This document shows, one piece after another, positions 47,293-58,963 of a stretch of DNA of 64,000 nucleotides. Position numbers and translations under genes: made by a program. Each line of letters opens with the position of its first letter. Positions within the stretch are counted from its first letter, which is position 1. The notes under the pieces were generated by a model that saw nothing but the letters and a program-made list of their open reading frames with translations, had not been told where the DNA came from and did not search any database. The DNA comes from Episyrphus balteatus (taxonomy: Eukaryota; Arthropoda; Insecta; Diptera; Syrphidae), in NCBI RefSeq assembly GCF_945859705.1, contig NC_079136.1, positions 42,458,989 to 42,522,988 on the forward strand, written 5' to 3'.

Positions 47293-49635
47293 AAATAATT
47301 CACCAAAAATCAGAATGAAAGATTTTTTAAATAATTTTTATGTGATAAGTTAGGAAAAATAAAATAATTTGACACGTATCTGTCAAATTTTTAATATTAC
47401 TTACCGTTTTTTCGTAGGGATTTTTTTTAAAAGTACTTATTTTCGTATTTCAACATATTAAAGGAAAAAATCCCGTCATGGGACGACCTATCCACCTCAT
47501 TATACCATTTGAGAGTTATATTTTCTGAAAGCTAGTGTCTAAGGAAATAAATTGCACATGGGTTGCCTAGCGATATCCTGTCAAGGCATAGGGTTGCCAG
47601 GCCTTAAAGTTTATTTTTCATTATTTTTGAATACGCCACCCTGCTTATACCCAAAGCCAAAGAGTTGTAAAAAAAATATTATGTCACAGGAAATTTAATT
47701 TTAAAATTTTAATTTTCAGAATTTTTTAAAATTTGAAGTTTGTGTAGGGTAAACAAAGGTGAATTTAGAAAATGGGCAAAAATCTATTTTCTAAACAAAA
47801 CGTAATAGAAATAAAATTGAAATTGGATTCGATAGATATTATAAAAATATAAAAGCCACACATACAAAAAAAAATGTAAGAAATCTACAACTCGAGATAT
47901 AGTCTTTTTAGAGTCATGATACTTCAATTCGATATTTGAGAAATAATTCACCAAAAATCAGAATGAAAGATTTTCTAAGTGATTGTTATTTGACAAGCTA
48001 GAAAAAATAAAATAACTTAACACGTGTCTGTCAAATTTTTAATTTAACTTACCGTTTTTGCGGGGGGATTTTTTGAAAAGGTGCTTATTTTCGTCTTTCA
48101 GTATATTTAAGGAAAAAATCCCGTCATGGGACGACCTATCCACCTCATTATACCAGTTGAAAGCTATATTTTCCTAAGGGTAGTGTATAAAGAAACAGTT
48201 TTCACATGGGTTGCCTGGCGACATCCTGTCAAGGCATAGGGTTGCCACGCTTTAAAGTTAATTTTTTGAGTTTTTTCGACCACACCACACTGCTTATATG
48301 GTAAGTGTTAGAGGTGTAAAAAAAAATTATGTTAGAGAAAATTATATTTAAAAATTTGAATATTCAGGATTTTTAGAAATTTCACATATAAGAAGGGGAA
48401 ACTGAGGTAAATTTGAAAAAAGGTCAAAAAGCTATTTCCTTAACAAAAAGTGGTGACAAAAAAATTGATACTGGAATCGATAGATATTGTGAAGTTATAG
48501 AAGTCACACATACAAACCAAAAATGTAAAAAATCTGCTACTCGAGATATAGACGTTTAAAAGTCAAAACCGTGAAATTCGATGTTTGAGAAATAATTCAC
48601 CAAAAATCAGCACGAAAGGTATTTGATACAATATTTATGTTATTAGAGAGAAAAAACGAAATAACTTGACAGGTATCTGCCAAATTTTTCATTTGATCAA
48701 CTTTTTGGCGCCTGTGTATTTTAGAAGATTTTTACAATTCCATTCACCGAAAGAGTGAGCTGAATTGTAAAATCTGTAATTCTTCTAAAATACACAGGCG
48801 ACAAAAAGTTGGTCAAATGAAAAATTTGGCAGATACCTGTCAAGTTATTTCTTTTTTTCTCTCTAATGACATAAATATTGTATCAAATACCTTTCGTGCT
48901 GATTTTTGGTGAATTATTTCTCAAATATCAAATTTGAGTGTCATGACTCTAAAAAGACTATATCTCGAGTTGTAGATTTTTTACATTTTTTATTTGTATG
49001 TGTGGTTTTCATATATTTATAATATCTATCGATTCCAATTTCAATTTTATTTTTATTACGTTTTGTTTAGATAATAGATTTTTGCCCTTTTTCTAAATTC
49101 GCCTTTATTTACCCTACTCAAACTTCAAATTTTAAAAAATCCTGAAAATAAAAATTTTTAAATTATGAAATGACTCTTAGGCTTGCCATATAAGCAGGGT
49201 CGCATTTTCAAAAATTTGCAAAAATTAACTTTAATGCCTGGCAACCCTATGCCTTGACAGGATATCGCTTGGCAACCGATGTGCATTTTATTTCCTAAGA
49301 CACTAGCTTTCAGAAAATATAACTCTCAACTGGTATAACGATGAGGGTAGGTCGTCCTATGGCCGGATCTTAGACTATTACAATCTTCTGATTTCCACAA
49401 ACTTATCTTTTTAATATTGTTAAATTCATAAAAAGAAATCGTTAAACGGTATAATTATTACACCATTTTGACTTCGAAATAAAAATTTAGCATGGGCAAG
49501 AATTTAGCAAGGGCAAGAATAATAACACATGGCTGAGACTTGTCTGGGACATGTCCGGGACAAATCCAGGACATGTCAAGAACTAAAAAAAAAAAAAAAC
49601 ACTGTAAATCAAAGTAAAATTGCAACCAAACATGT

Positions 49636-50210
49636 CATATTTTAAAATCATACATGTTGTCTGTCGGTCTGAATAAGGAGCTACAGCCTAAACGGATGGA
49701 CCGATCTACTTCAAACTTATTAGTTGGCAGTTTTTGGATCCTGTACAGAGGGGTTTTCGAAATTAGTTTTTTTTTACCAAAAATAGGGGTATCTATCATG
49801 TATGTACCAATTTTGAAAAAGTTTAATATTCTCAAAAGCGGCTCCTACGATTTTGATTAAAATTTCATAAAAATTTTTTTCAGAAATCGTTATTAACGGC
49901 ACCATTCATAGAACCGTTTTTTTTTTTTAATCTGATTTTCTACCAAAGGATTTGCTTAATTTAAACGAAATTTTTAAAACAAAAAAAAAAATGTTTGCAT
50001 TTAAAAAAAAAATTAAAAAATTTTTTTTTTTTTGAAAAATCAAAATTTTCAAAACGAGACATTAAATTTTTTCGAAATTTTGGTTTTAGGTGTTGATTAA
50101 TAGTTTCTACCAAATGGTTTACTTACCAACTTTATATTAAAATATTTTTTTCAAAAAATTATTTATAAAAAAATAGTTTTCTAACGTGTGACCCAGTCGT
50201 GCATTTTTTT
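49636..50210 (-). repeat. Dispersed repeat family E, copy 4 (reverse, partial)
   Basis: It runs in reverse from GTCTGTCGGTCTG with GAGCTACAGCCTAAACGGAT near 49660-49700, through TTTTTACCAAAAATA and TTAACGG, to GTGTGACCCAGTCGTGCATTTT near 50184-50206. This is the complement of the start box of copy 1. The two mirrored frames at 49635-49860 come from this repeat and are not genes. Confidence 0.7.
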
Positions 50211-51299
50211 TTTTTTTTTTAAGGAAGAACTTACATGCTCCGTTGAAACTCGGGAACTGTGTCTGTTTGGTTGTCACCTTAAGGAGTTTTTTTTTTTTCT
50301 GAAAAGGTGAATTCCAACCGAAAAACCTTCCTTAAATTTAAAAATTTCAGATTTGCATCTATTAAGTTTATCTAAGCGACTGCTACTATTAATCTGAAAC
50401 ATAACTAAAAGTAAAACAACTTAAATTGAGTCACCCTTTAGAAATACTAACAAACTATTTTTTTGAAATTCACTAGACAAAAAGCAACAACATGAAAAAA
50501 AATTCCTCTCTCTATACAAATGTTTTAGAACTCCTACAAAAATATCACATTGTCAGAAATAGTATACTAGAATGTAGGTTAATCCTTCTAAAATGAGGTT
50601 TTATTATTCCCTTTTTTTGTTGGTTGGTTACTGTGATGTAACATCAAAGGTTTTTGTATCACCACAAACTTTAACATGTCTTTTTTTTTTTTTGGTTTCC
50701 TTTTTTTTTTGGGAAATCACATCAAAAGGGTTCGTAAAGCCAAAATTCATATAATATCGATTGATGAAGGACTTCAGCCGTAGGATAGTTGGTGAAAGGG
50801 CTTTTGTATTTATTTATTTATTTTTTTTTTTTTCTTATATTTCGTCGAAGTTTCATGTTCATGTCTTTACATAAATAATAGAGACATGGTATTTTATGGA
50901 TGTTGTATTGACAGTATTGAGAAGGGTTGTCATTATTGATTTTTTTATGTTGGGCTAACATTGGAAGCAGACATACAAAATGTGTGTGGAGGAGCGACTT
51001 TATATGTGTCAAGGATTTCATTTTTTTTTTTTTTTAATAACATCAAGTTTTTTTTGTTCATCTTATGGGGATTTAATGATATCAGAGTTGAAACTTGTAT
51101 GGTATGTGTAGGTGGTCTCTGGAAGGAGGTGAATACTTTTTTTCAACAATATTTATTTAGTTGAAAGTGAATGTCTAAACAAAATTTTAGGAACAATTTT
51201 AATTAAAATCCAAAGGCTTTGATCAAAATATTGACACTTTTGCTGACTTTCGGTTTGAAAATAAAGTTTGAAAGGAACAAAGGCACTACACAGGGTGTC
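50211..51299. other. AT-rich stretch, no gene supported
   Basis: Several long T runs (50280s, 50680-50710, 50820s, 51020s). Overlapping frames at 50818-51164 on both strands lack domains. Confidence 0.4.
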
Positions 51300-51760
51300 T
51301 TACAGCGTTACAGCTCCCTTATATAAGTTTTGGATGCGTAGTTTTTAATTTATGGGGTTTGGAATTTTGCAAAGTTTGACCCCAAAAAAGAGGCATATTT
51401 ACTTAATTATGGCGATTTGAATGAAAACAGAGCATTTGTAGGTCCAAAATCGAATTGTATCAAATGCAAATAGGGGTATTGAATAGCAAAACAAAATGTA
51501 TCTTTTATTAGTTTTACAAGGTTTTGATTTTATTGAGTTTGGAATTTGGCAAATTTTGACCCCAAAAAGAGGGCATTTGCAGGTCCCAATCATAACCAAT
51601 GCAAAGGGGATTGAATAGCAGAACACAGTTTTGGGTGCTTAGGTTTTATTTAATAGGTTTTGGAATTTTGCAAAGCTTGACCCCAAAAAAAGGATATTAA
51701 CCGAACTATGGCCATTTGAATGAAAACATAGCTTTTTAGTTCCCAATTGTATGGTTTTCA
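51300..51760 (+). repeat. Three diverged tandem units of about 120-180 bp
   Basis: GGAATTTTGCAAAGTTTGAC with CCCAAAAAA starts near 51360. It recurs as GGAATTTGGCAAATTTTGAC near 51540 and GGAATTTTGCAAAGCTTGAC near 51661. Each is followed by a GAATGAAAACA or GATTGAATAGCA phrase. Units vary in length through internal deletions. Frames read across it are by-products. Confidence 0.7.
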
Positions 51761-51948
51761 GAGGGCAAAAGTTGAAAAAATTATTAGCAGCATAAGGGTT
51801 GTGGGAAAATTTAGGATAAATTGTATATGAAAGGTTGAAAATAAATTTCCCACAAACAAATTAGGGGAAAGGGTGGATGGGCAAAAAAGTGGGGTGGGTG
51901 TAAAAAATCGTATTTTTAAAAGTTAAATACAAAAGTTGTAGATACTTA

Positions 51949-52575
51949 CGGTGACCATATTTCTAGGAGCGAAACCCGGGACAGATAAAAAAATTCGTTG
52001 CATCGTTTTGTAAACATTGATTAAAAAATTGTCAAAATTGAAGAAAACGGTTTTATAATAAGTAGGTAGTAGGTACCTACTGTTGAAAATAACTTCTAAA
52101 AAATATTTTCTTTATGAAAATCGTGAGAGCTAGTTTTAAACTTTTTAGTTTTATTTAAAACGATTTTGAAGTTGTAAGTTGTGTAATCTTTAATTAACAT
52201 GCTATTAATTAATAGCATGTTTTTAAAAGTTTTGAAATTTATCTGGGTTCTAACTCTTCCATGTTGTTCATTATTCGAAAAAAAAACTTTTTCTGGTGCA
52301 GCTTTTTAAGCTGGAACTAAGCAGTAGACGAAAAACCTTAAAATCTAATGATTTTATCCGGAAAATTCGAAAAAAATGTATTTTCCAACCACTGCTTTCC
52401 TTAAAAAGTAATTATAATTGAATACAAAAACCTGAGAATTTACAAATACGGGACAATCACGGGACAGATTTCAAAATACGGGACACTTATACGTCCCGGG
52501 TTTCTTAAATAAAAACCCGGGACAAGCTATGGAAATACGGGACAGTCCCGGGTAAACCGCTACGGATGGTCACCG
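51949..52575. mobile_element. TA-flanked inverted-repeat element (CGGTGACCATATTTCTAG ends), copy 2
   Basis: It has the same ends as copy 1 at 20741 (CGGTGACCATATTTCTAG and ATGGTCACCG), again between TA dinucleotides (51947-51948, 52576-52577). It also has the CCCGGGACAG and CGTCCCGGGTTTC boxes. It lacks the TTAA-flanked insertion seen in copy 1, which supports that piece being a later insertion. Nothing is coded. Confidence 0.82.
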
Positions 52576-52577
52576 TA

Positions 52578-53252
52578 TAAGATACTATAAAGGTCTACAA
52601 CTTTTACTCAAACCATTTTTTTATATAACCTCAAAAATATTAAAAGAAATGCAATAATACGATTTTTTATTTTTATCTTTTACAAAAATGGTTGGATTTT
52701 TACAAAACTTGGTTAAAAATTAAATTTTGGAATGCAAATATGTATTTATATTTAAACCTTTTATTCAAGATTGTGTGGAGAAACTATACTTTTGTTTCAG
52801 AAATATTGAGAAAAATTGAAAAAAAAAAACGATTTTTAAGATTGATTTTTCCTTAAATGACAGTAATATTGGCGATAAATAATTTTCCATAGAAACCAAA
52901 TTATGCTTTTCTAATGGCCTTTGACCTTTTTAATTTGAATCTAGCATAAGAATAGCTCTAAGTTGCATAGTTTTTGAGATATTGAATTTTGAACGTCAAA
53001 AACACTATTTTTGTGGTGTTTTGGCATTTTAATATGTCAAAAACCTGATGTGATAGAATTTTTCTGACTTCGGATTCGAACTTAGCGCAAGTAAAACCAT
53101 TAGAAAAATATACTTTGATTTCTATAACAAAAAAAACTTTTTGGCTAGTGAAATCGAACAAGGCATTTGATTTTTTCTGCCCTGTTCGATTTCACTAGTC
53201 AAAAATTATTGTCAAATAATTTATTTACTTTGTCACTTTTTTTATATTAATC
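52578..53252. other. AT-rich stretch holding the second dispersed-repeat segment
   Basis: 52955-53160 repeats the 44336-44490 segment. At 53138-53205 an inverted pair of TAGTGAAATCGAAC and GTTCGATTTCACTAG forms a short hairpin just left of the large palindrome. No gene is supported. Confidence 0.5.
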
Positions 53253-54493
53253 CAGTCAAATAAGGGTTTAACCTCGGAATGAATGTTAGTAGAAATTTTT
53301 TTTGCTCAATATCTTCCTTTTGCCATTCTATAACATATCTCAAAAGTCTAGAAAAATCTCATGTCCGCTTGTCGCGATTTCAAGGTCAAATCGCGAAATG
53401 GAGATTTTCAAAATTAGCAAAAATAGGCTATGGTATTATATACACATATGATACATGATTTCAAGGTATTTTTTAATGCTGATTCCAAAAAATCTAAAAT
53501 CAAGACGTCTCTGGAAAAAGTTATACCTGTTTTTCATCTGTCAACTCATATTATTATAACAGTTGCAAACTTACTGCCGAAAAACCCTTAAAAGTTATGG
53601 TAGAGGAACCAAATTTTGCATGAAGGTTTTCATATCCATTATTATTAGAAATCAAAAAAATGCAATGAAAAAAACATTCATATCTATGAAAAATTGGTAT
53701 TTTTTGAGAAGAGGGGAAATTTTGGGATGTGCACTAAAAAACATCCTGGTACAAACTTGGAATTAGTGCTAATAGGCACCTTATTCATGTTGATCTGACA
53801 CAAATATCTGAAGAGTAGTTTTTCAATTTTTTAAAATCTGCACCTTATCTTCAAACCAAGAAAATTAGGACTTGTGGACATGAGATTTTTTTAGATTTTT
53901 GACATAAGATATAGAATATCCAAACAAAGATAGAAACAAAAAAATTAGCCTATTAGCACTAATTCCAAAACTGTACCAGGATGTTTTTTAGTGCATATCC
54001 CAAAATTTCCCCTTTTTTCAAAAAATACCAATTTTCATAGATATGAATGTTTTTTTCATTGCATTTTTTTGATTCCTTATAATAATGGATATGAAAACCT
54101 TCATGCAAAATTTGGTTCATCTACCATAACTTTTAAGGGTTTTTCAGCAGTAAGTTTGCAACTGTTATAATAATATGAGTTGACAGATGAAAAACAGGTA
54201 TAACTTTTTCCAGAGACGTCAGATTGTCTTTATTTTAGATTTTTTGGAATCAGCATTAAAAAATACCTTGAAATCATGTATCATATGTGTACCTATATAA
54301 TACCATAGCCTATTTTTGCTAATTTTGAAAATCTCCATTTCGCGATTTGACCTTGAAATCGCGACAAGCGGACATGAGATTTTTCTAGACTTTTGAGATA
54401 TGTTATAGAATGGCAAAAGGAAGATATTAAGCAAAAAAACTTTCTACTAACATTCATTCCGAGATTTACCCCTTTTTTCTCCTTATTTGACTG
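53253..54493. mobile_element. Large palindromic element of about 1.24 kb
   Basis: CAGTCAAATAAGG at the left and CCTTATTTGACTG at the right bound two arms (about 53253-53790 and 53940-54493) that match closely through their length; for example, GTCGCGATTTCAAGGTC is met by GACCTTGAAATCGCGAC. The loop is about 150 bp. The CAGT-type end suggests a Tc1-like or hAT element. The right flank is TA but the left flank is TC, so no clean target duplication is seen. Frames within (53563-53766, 54219-54520) are arm read-through. Confidence 0.85.
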
Positions 54494-54507
54494 TATTATA
54501 TATGTAT

Positions 54508-54943
54508 TAGGGTGGGTCAAAAAAATCGAAATTTTTTTTTTTGATTTGGTACTCCGAAAAATCGATTGCTAGACACCTCTAGAATATACACACCAAATAT
54601 GAGCTCTTTATATTAATGGGAAGGTCCTCCGCTTTGCAATTTTCCATTTTTACATCAAGCTTCTACTAAAACAAAAAATAATTTTTTTATTAATTGACTT
54701 TTTACCAAATATCTTTTCATATTCGTATAGGAAATTGAACGCTCTATAAAAAAGGCCTTATAGGCCTACGAGTTTTTAAAGATTCCTCGATTTTTGGACC
54801 TCAAATATCTATTTAACGGTTAGATAAACGAAAAAAGTGTATAAGACCTTTTTTGTAGAGCGTTCGATTTCCTACAAGAATATGAAAAGATATTTGGTAA
54901 AAAGTCAATTAATAAAAAAAATCGATTTTTTTGACCCACCCTA
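54508..54943. mobile_element. Long-hairpin hAT-type non-autonomous element, copy 2 (internally deleted)
   Basis: It has the same TAGGGTGGGTCAAAAAAATC start and inverted CCCACCCTA end as copy 1 at 5055. An exact 8-bp duplication ATATGTAT flanks it (54500-54507, 54944-54951). Only 436 bp remain: the left arm is kept to about 54770 and the right arm is shorter, so most of the inner hairpin is lost. It lies 14 bp from the end of the 1.24-kb palindrome. Confidence 0.9.
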
Positions 54944-55004
54944 ATATGTATATAATTTTTTTTGAAAATTGTATGATTAGATTTTTAAAAATCTAAAAAT
55001 AATC

Positions 55005-55316
55005 AAAAAATTTATTAATTTATTAAATAAAGATGAATATCGTTTCTAATTAGAATATAGATGTTAATTGAAAAAAAGTCAGTTTATTACATTTAAATTT
55101 AAATTTAAATACAGAAACAATAATGTTGAATTACATTACAGAATTGGCAGAATTTTTTTTTATCATGCTGGCAGAATTTTGAAAAGCAGAATTTTAAAAA
55201 GCAGAATTTTGAAAGACAGAATAGAAAAAAATCAGAATTTTCAAAAACTGAATTTTCTTTCAATAAGATGAATTTGGAAAACCACAATTTTGAAGTCAGA
55301 ATTTTGACCCACTCCC
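55005..55316 (-). mobile_element. Half copy of the Foldback-like family
   Basis: From the right it starts, read on the minus strand, GGGAGTGGGTCAAAATTCTG, then AAAATTCTG(C/A)TTTT units. It continues into inner sequence that matches 60490-60735, including CTGCCAGCAT..., AATGTAATTCAACATT and ATATTCATCTTTATTT. The other arm is missing, so this is a truncated element of the same subfamily as 60344-61136. Confidence 0.78.
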
Positions 55317-56424
55317 TAGAAAATATCATGATTCAAGCATCTTTCCAATCAATTAAAACAAAAAAAAAGATTTAAAAACCAAGTAAGTAGGTATGTACCT
55401 GCAACCCATTCTTTCTTTCATCTTTGCAAGATCCAAATTCGTAAATTTTTTTTACTGACCCACAAAAATATTCATCTTAATTTAATCATTTTCATTTCCT
55501 TAACAAAAAAATTATTACAATTTTGCCAAAGAAAACAAAGGTTTTCATATTTATTTATAAATTCATCTACATTTTTAGTTTCGACTTTCATTTTCTATAA
55601 TTTACTCTGTCGATTTGGCAGAGATTTTCAAATATGCATTTCAAGGTTACCTACAGCCATGCTTCTTAAGACACAATGTATAAGAGTATAAGAATAAGAC
55701 TTCTGTACTCGTTTATTTCCCCACATTTAAATGAAAAAAAAAATATTTTTCTTGTTTTTTTTTCCACAATTTGCCTAAAGCATTTTCTCAGAAGAAAATT
55801 TATTTTTCATACACAAAATATAAACATCTTGAAAAATAATAAGCGAAAAGGGGGCACCTTTACAAAGACAATATCTTACAAGTAACAACCAAAAATTACA
55901 TCAAATCAAATTTGTAAAAATTGGCAGACTAACATTTCCTGCTTTTCCTTTTCGTTTTCCTTTTTTTTTTTTTGATGCAAAAATATTCATATTTGTATAC
56001 ATAATTATATTCCACTTTTTGGTAGAAGAAAAAGAATCATTTTCTCTCCCAGACGTTCAGGAACCAACTGATGATTTTTTTCTTCGGAAAAAATCCAATT
56101 TTGATACGCATCTCGACAGTGTGGTGAATATTGGGTGAGTACATTTTTACTTGAACCAAAAAGTGGTTTTTCAGAGATGGAAAATCTCTCTCCTTTTGCG
56201 CATGTTTTCAGCAACAACCACCTTCTTGGAAAATACTTCTATTGCATGTTTGCCTAAAGTTAATGCAACAGATAGGCAATATGAATCTGGATTTGTTTAC
56301 TTTTATGTTGAGTCTGCAACATATTGAAATAACATTTTTTTTTAAATTTTTGTAGAATTGATTCGAAAGTCAAACTTAATTTTTTTTTAATTCAAAAACA
56401 ACATCAAAAAGTGTTAAAATGAAT
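55317..56424. other. AT-rich stretch, no gene supported
   Basis: Unique-looking sequence with A/T runs; frames at 55676-55885 and 56005-56217 lack motifs. Confidence 0.4.
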
Positions 56425-57124
56425 ATGAAGCCATTTTGTAGAAATCACTAATCAACATCTAAAAACAAAATTTCAAAAAAATTCAATGTCCCGTTGTCGA
56501 AAATTTGATTTTTCAAAAAAAAATTTCAAAATTTTTTTAAAAATCCAAAAATTATTTTTTGGGAAATTTTATTTTTGGTTTATATTTAAATTATTTAAAT
56601 GCTTCTTCACAAAGAGTTTCGTTGAAATCGAATAAGAAGTTTCGGAGATAATCGGATTTGAAAAAAAAAAACCGTTCTATGGCAGGTACCGTTAATAATG
56701 ATTTTCAAAAAAAAAAATTTTTCATTGAAAGATAGACCTTAGCTTAAGGGGTTATATCTAGTTGTAAGTGCAAAAAAAAATAGTGTGTGTACACATGTAC
56801 ACGCGACTGAAGTTATACTTCTCATTCAGTTTATGTAAATGAATTTCATTTGATATTTTTAATTTCTATTATTAAATTAATTAATCCACACTTCGTTATT
56901 TACATTTTTATCAAGTGAACAATAAATTAATTCTTTCATCCTCCTTGCGTCCATGTAGTTTTCAATTTATTCTGTGAAATTTACTCATGTTGTGCGGTTC
57001 AGAATGTACGGTATATGCTTAACGAAAGTAAACGAATAGCGCATAAAATGTGCGATATGGTAATCTTATGAGACTTGTGTGTGCTTCAGCACTAGTAGTA
57101 GCAATATGCAACTTGCAGGGTTGC

Positions 57125-57320
57125 TACAAAGCTCAAAAGTGAGCTAAGAGATCAGCTAACAGCTCAGCTCAAATTTTGAGCTAGCTCACTTTTGAGCTAG
57201 GTACAATAGCTCAGCTCATTTGAGCTTACCTGAAAGTGAGCTGAGCTGCTGAAAGTGAGCTGATGGTTGAGCTGACCTGAGCTAAGGTAAAGTGAGCTGA
57301 GTGCTGAGCTGTGATGGGTG
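57125..57320 (-). repeat. AAAGTGAGCT-type short tandem repeats (left block)
   Basis: Variants of AAAGTGAGCTGAGCT fill this block. The same motif in reverse complement (AGCTCACTTTCAGCT) fills 58426-58540, so the two blocks can pair as arms of a hairpin around the duplicated segment. Confidence 0.75.
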
Positions 57321-57544
57321 AGAGGATACATTGATTTTTATTTGACAAGTATAATGAAATATGAAGATATTTTAAACTTTTATAAAACACCATAGCTTAA
57401 GATGTTTGGTTCTAGTTATTAATGGAATAATTATTTTAACACATGGATATTTTTATAAATAAAACAGATAATTTTTCGTGATCTTTTCTCTTGGTTTTTT
57501 TAATAGTAAATATATTTCTATTTTTTTTTTTTTTATCGTAAAAA

Positions 57545-58390
57545 AAAATTCCGGTATATATCCGGTTTTTCGACTTTTTTCAAAATTCCGAGAAAATCGC
57601 GTTTGAAAGTTGGGGTAAATTTTTTTTTCGAAAAATCCCCGAATCTTTGAACGCTCCTGGAAGCTAAACCGCTATAGAGCAATTTTTGGGAGTGATGCCA
57701 AATGATAGCTTGTGTCATGGGCTTGTGTCATGATGGGCACATTGTCAGATTTTTAAAAAACCGCCTTCCATGTTAAACCGCCACATCATGCCTATTTTTT
57801 TAGAATCGTGCCTATTTTTTTTTTTTTTACTTTTAAGTTCTCCCGGTTTGAGAACGCGTGGACCTACAGGGATGGGAGTTGTACCGAAATGTAGGTAAGA
57901 GTCCCCGCTACCGTTTGGCATCAAAAATTTTATTTTCATTATCTTCAAAATTCCGACTTATAAGCGTTGGAAATTTGGGGGCGCGAAAAAACTTCTGGGA
58001 GCTGAACGCTTTGATCTAGAGACAGGTGCCATATGAAAGCTTATATTCTCAGCTACTCGATAGTGGTATAATCCGGTTTTTCGATTTTTTTCAAAATACC
58101 GAGAAAATCGCGTTTGAAAGTTGGGGTAAAATTTTTTTTCGAAAAATCCCCGAATCTTTGGACGCTCCTGGAAGCTAAACCGCTTGAGATCAATTTTTGG
58201 GAGTGATGCCAAATGTTAGCTTGTGTCATGGGCCTACGCTTTGCACATTGTCAGATTTTTAAATGTTAAACCGCCACATCATGCCTATTTTTTCAGAATC
58301 ACGCCTATTTTTTGTTTACTTTTAAAATCTCCCGGTTTGAGAACGCGTGGACCTACAGGGATGGGAGTTGTACCCAAATTTTCTTCAAAA
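57545..58390 (+). repeat. Direct duplication of about 350 bp (two units)
   Basis: Unit 1 (57545-57890) and unit 2 (58067-58375) share ATCCGGTTTTTCGA, AATCGCGTTTGAAAGTTGGG, CCCGAATCTTTG, GGGAGTGATGCCAAATG, CCGCCACATCATGCC and GAGAACGCGTGGACCTAC in the same order. The GC-rich phrases are nearly identical, suggesting recent duplication. Short minus-strand frames across it have no domain. Confidence 0.8.
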
Positions 58391-58425
58391 TTCCGAGATA
58401 TAGGCGTTGGAAGTTGGGGGCGCTC

Positions 58426-58540
58426 ACTTTCAGATCAGCTCACTTTTAGCTCACTTTCAGCTCAGCTCACTTTCAGCTCACTTTTAGCTCACTTTTAGCT
58501 CACTTTTAGCTCACTTTCAGCTCGGCTCAAATGAGCCTGC
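58426..58540 (+). repeat. AGCTCACTTT-type short tandem repeats (right block)
   Basis: About ten imperfect units of AGCTCACTTTC/T. They are inverted relative to the block at 57125-57320 and followed at once by the 14-bp satellite. Confidence 0.8.
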
Positions 58541-58545
58541 CACAT

Positions 58546-58785
58546 GCAACTTGCAACACTCAACTTGCCACATGCAGCTTGCCACTTGCAACTTGCCACA
58601 TGCAACTTGCCACATGCAACTTGCCACACGCAACTTGCCACATGCAACTTGCCACATGCAACTTGCCACATGCAGCTTGCCACATGCAACTTGCCACATG
58701 CAACTTACCACACGCAACTTGCCACATACAACTTGCCACATGCAACTGCCACATGCAACTTGCCACATGAAACATGTAACTTGCA
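58546..58785 (+). repeat. 14-bp satellite (CCACATGCAACTTG)
   Basis: About 16 units of CCACATGCAACTTG with occasional CACACGC or GCAGC changes. Because 14 is not a multiple of 3, the translated frames repeat every 42 bp. This explains open frames on both strands (for example the MWQVACGKLHVASC period on the minus strand). No gene. Confidence 0.92.
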
Positions 58786-58963
58786 ACGTGATGTGTGTTT
58801 TTTGGGCTTACTGCGGCGCACTGCATTTTTAAATACTAAAGTACTGCCTACTCTAGAGGTGAAACGACAGCCCTGCTACCCATGGTGATCGCGTCATAAT
58901 CCCTTTGACATTCTTGTCAAAAAGTAAATTTTCATACCCACCCTCCCATAAGAAGTATAACTT

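Larger units (their letters stand above)
45544..49370. mobile_element. Large foldback element of about 650-bp direct units and one inverted unit
   Basis: The left end AGATCCCGCCATAGGA and the inverted right end (minus strand AGATCCGGCCATAGGA) continue matching for more than 70 bp. Three direct units start at 45544, about 47469 and about 48118; an inverted unit occupies about 48760-49370. Units 1 and 2 are about 645-650 bp each once the 1266-bp insertion in unit 1 is removed. Units 3 and 4 form a hairpin with a loop near 48750. Within each unit ACATGGGTTGCCTAGCG and TCAAGGCATAGGGTTGCCA are well conserved. No target duplication or coding frame was identified; the superfamily is unknown. Confidence 0.82.

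Noticed and set aside
57117..58875. A separate hAT element with CAGGGYTG-type ends inside the TTAA element
   Set aside because: The ends are similar but the 8-bp flanks do not match, so I list it only as a possibility.
58495..58888. Frames coding for WQVACGKLHVASC-type repeats on both strands
   Set aside because: They are translations of the 14-bp satellite with a 42-bp frame period; no start context or non-repeat domain supports a gene.
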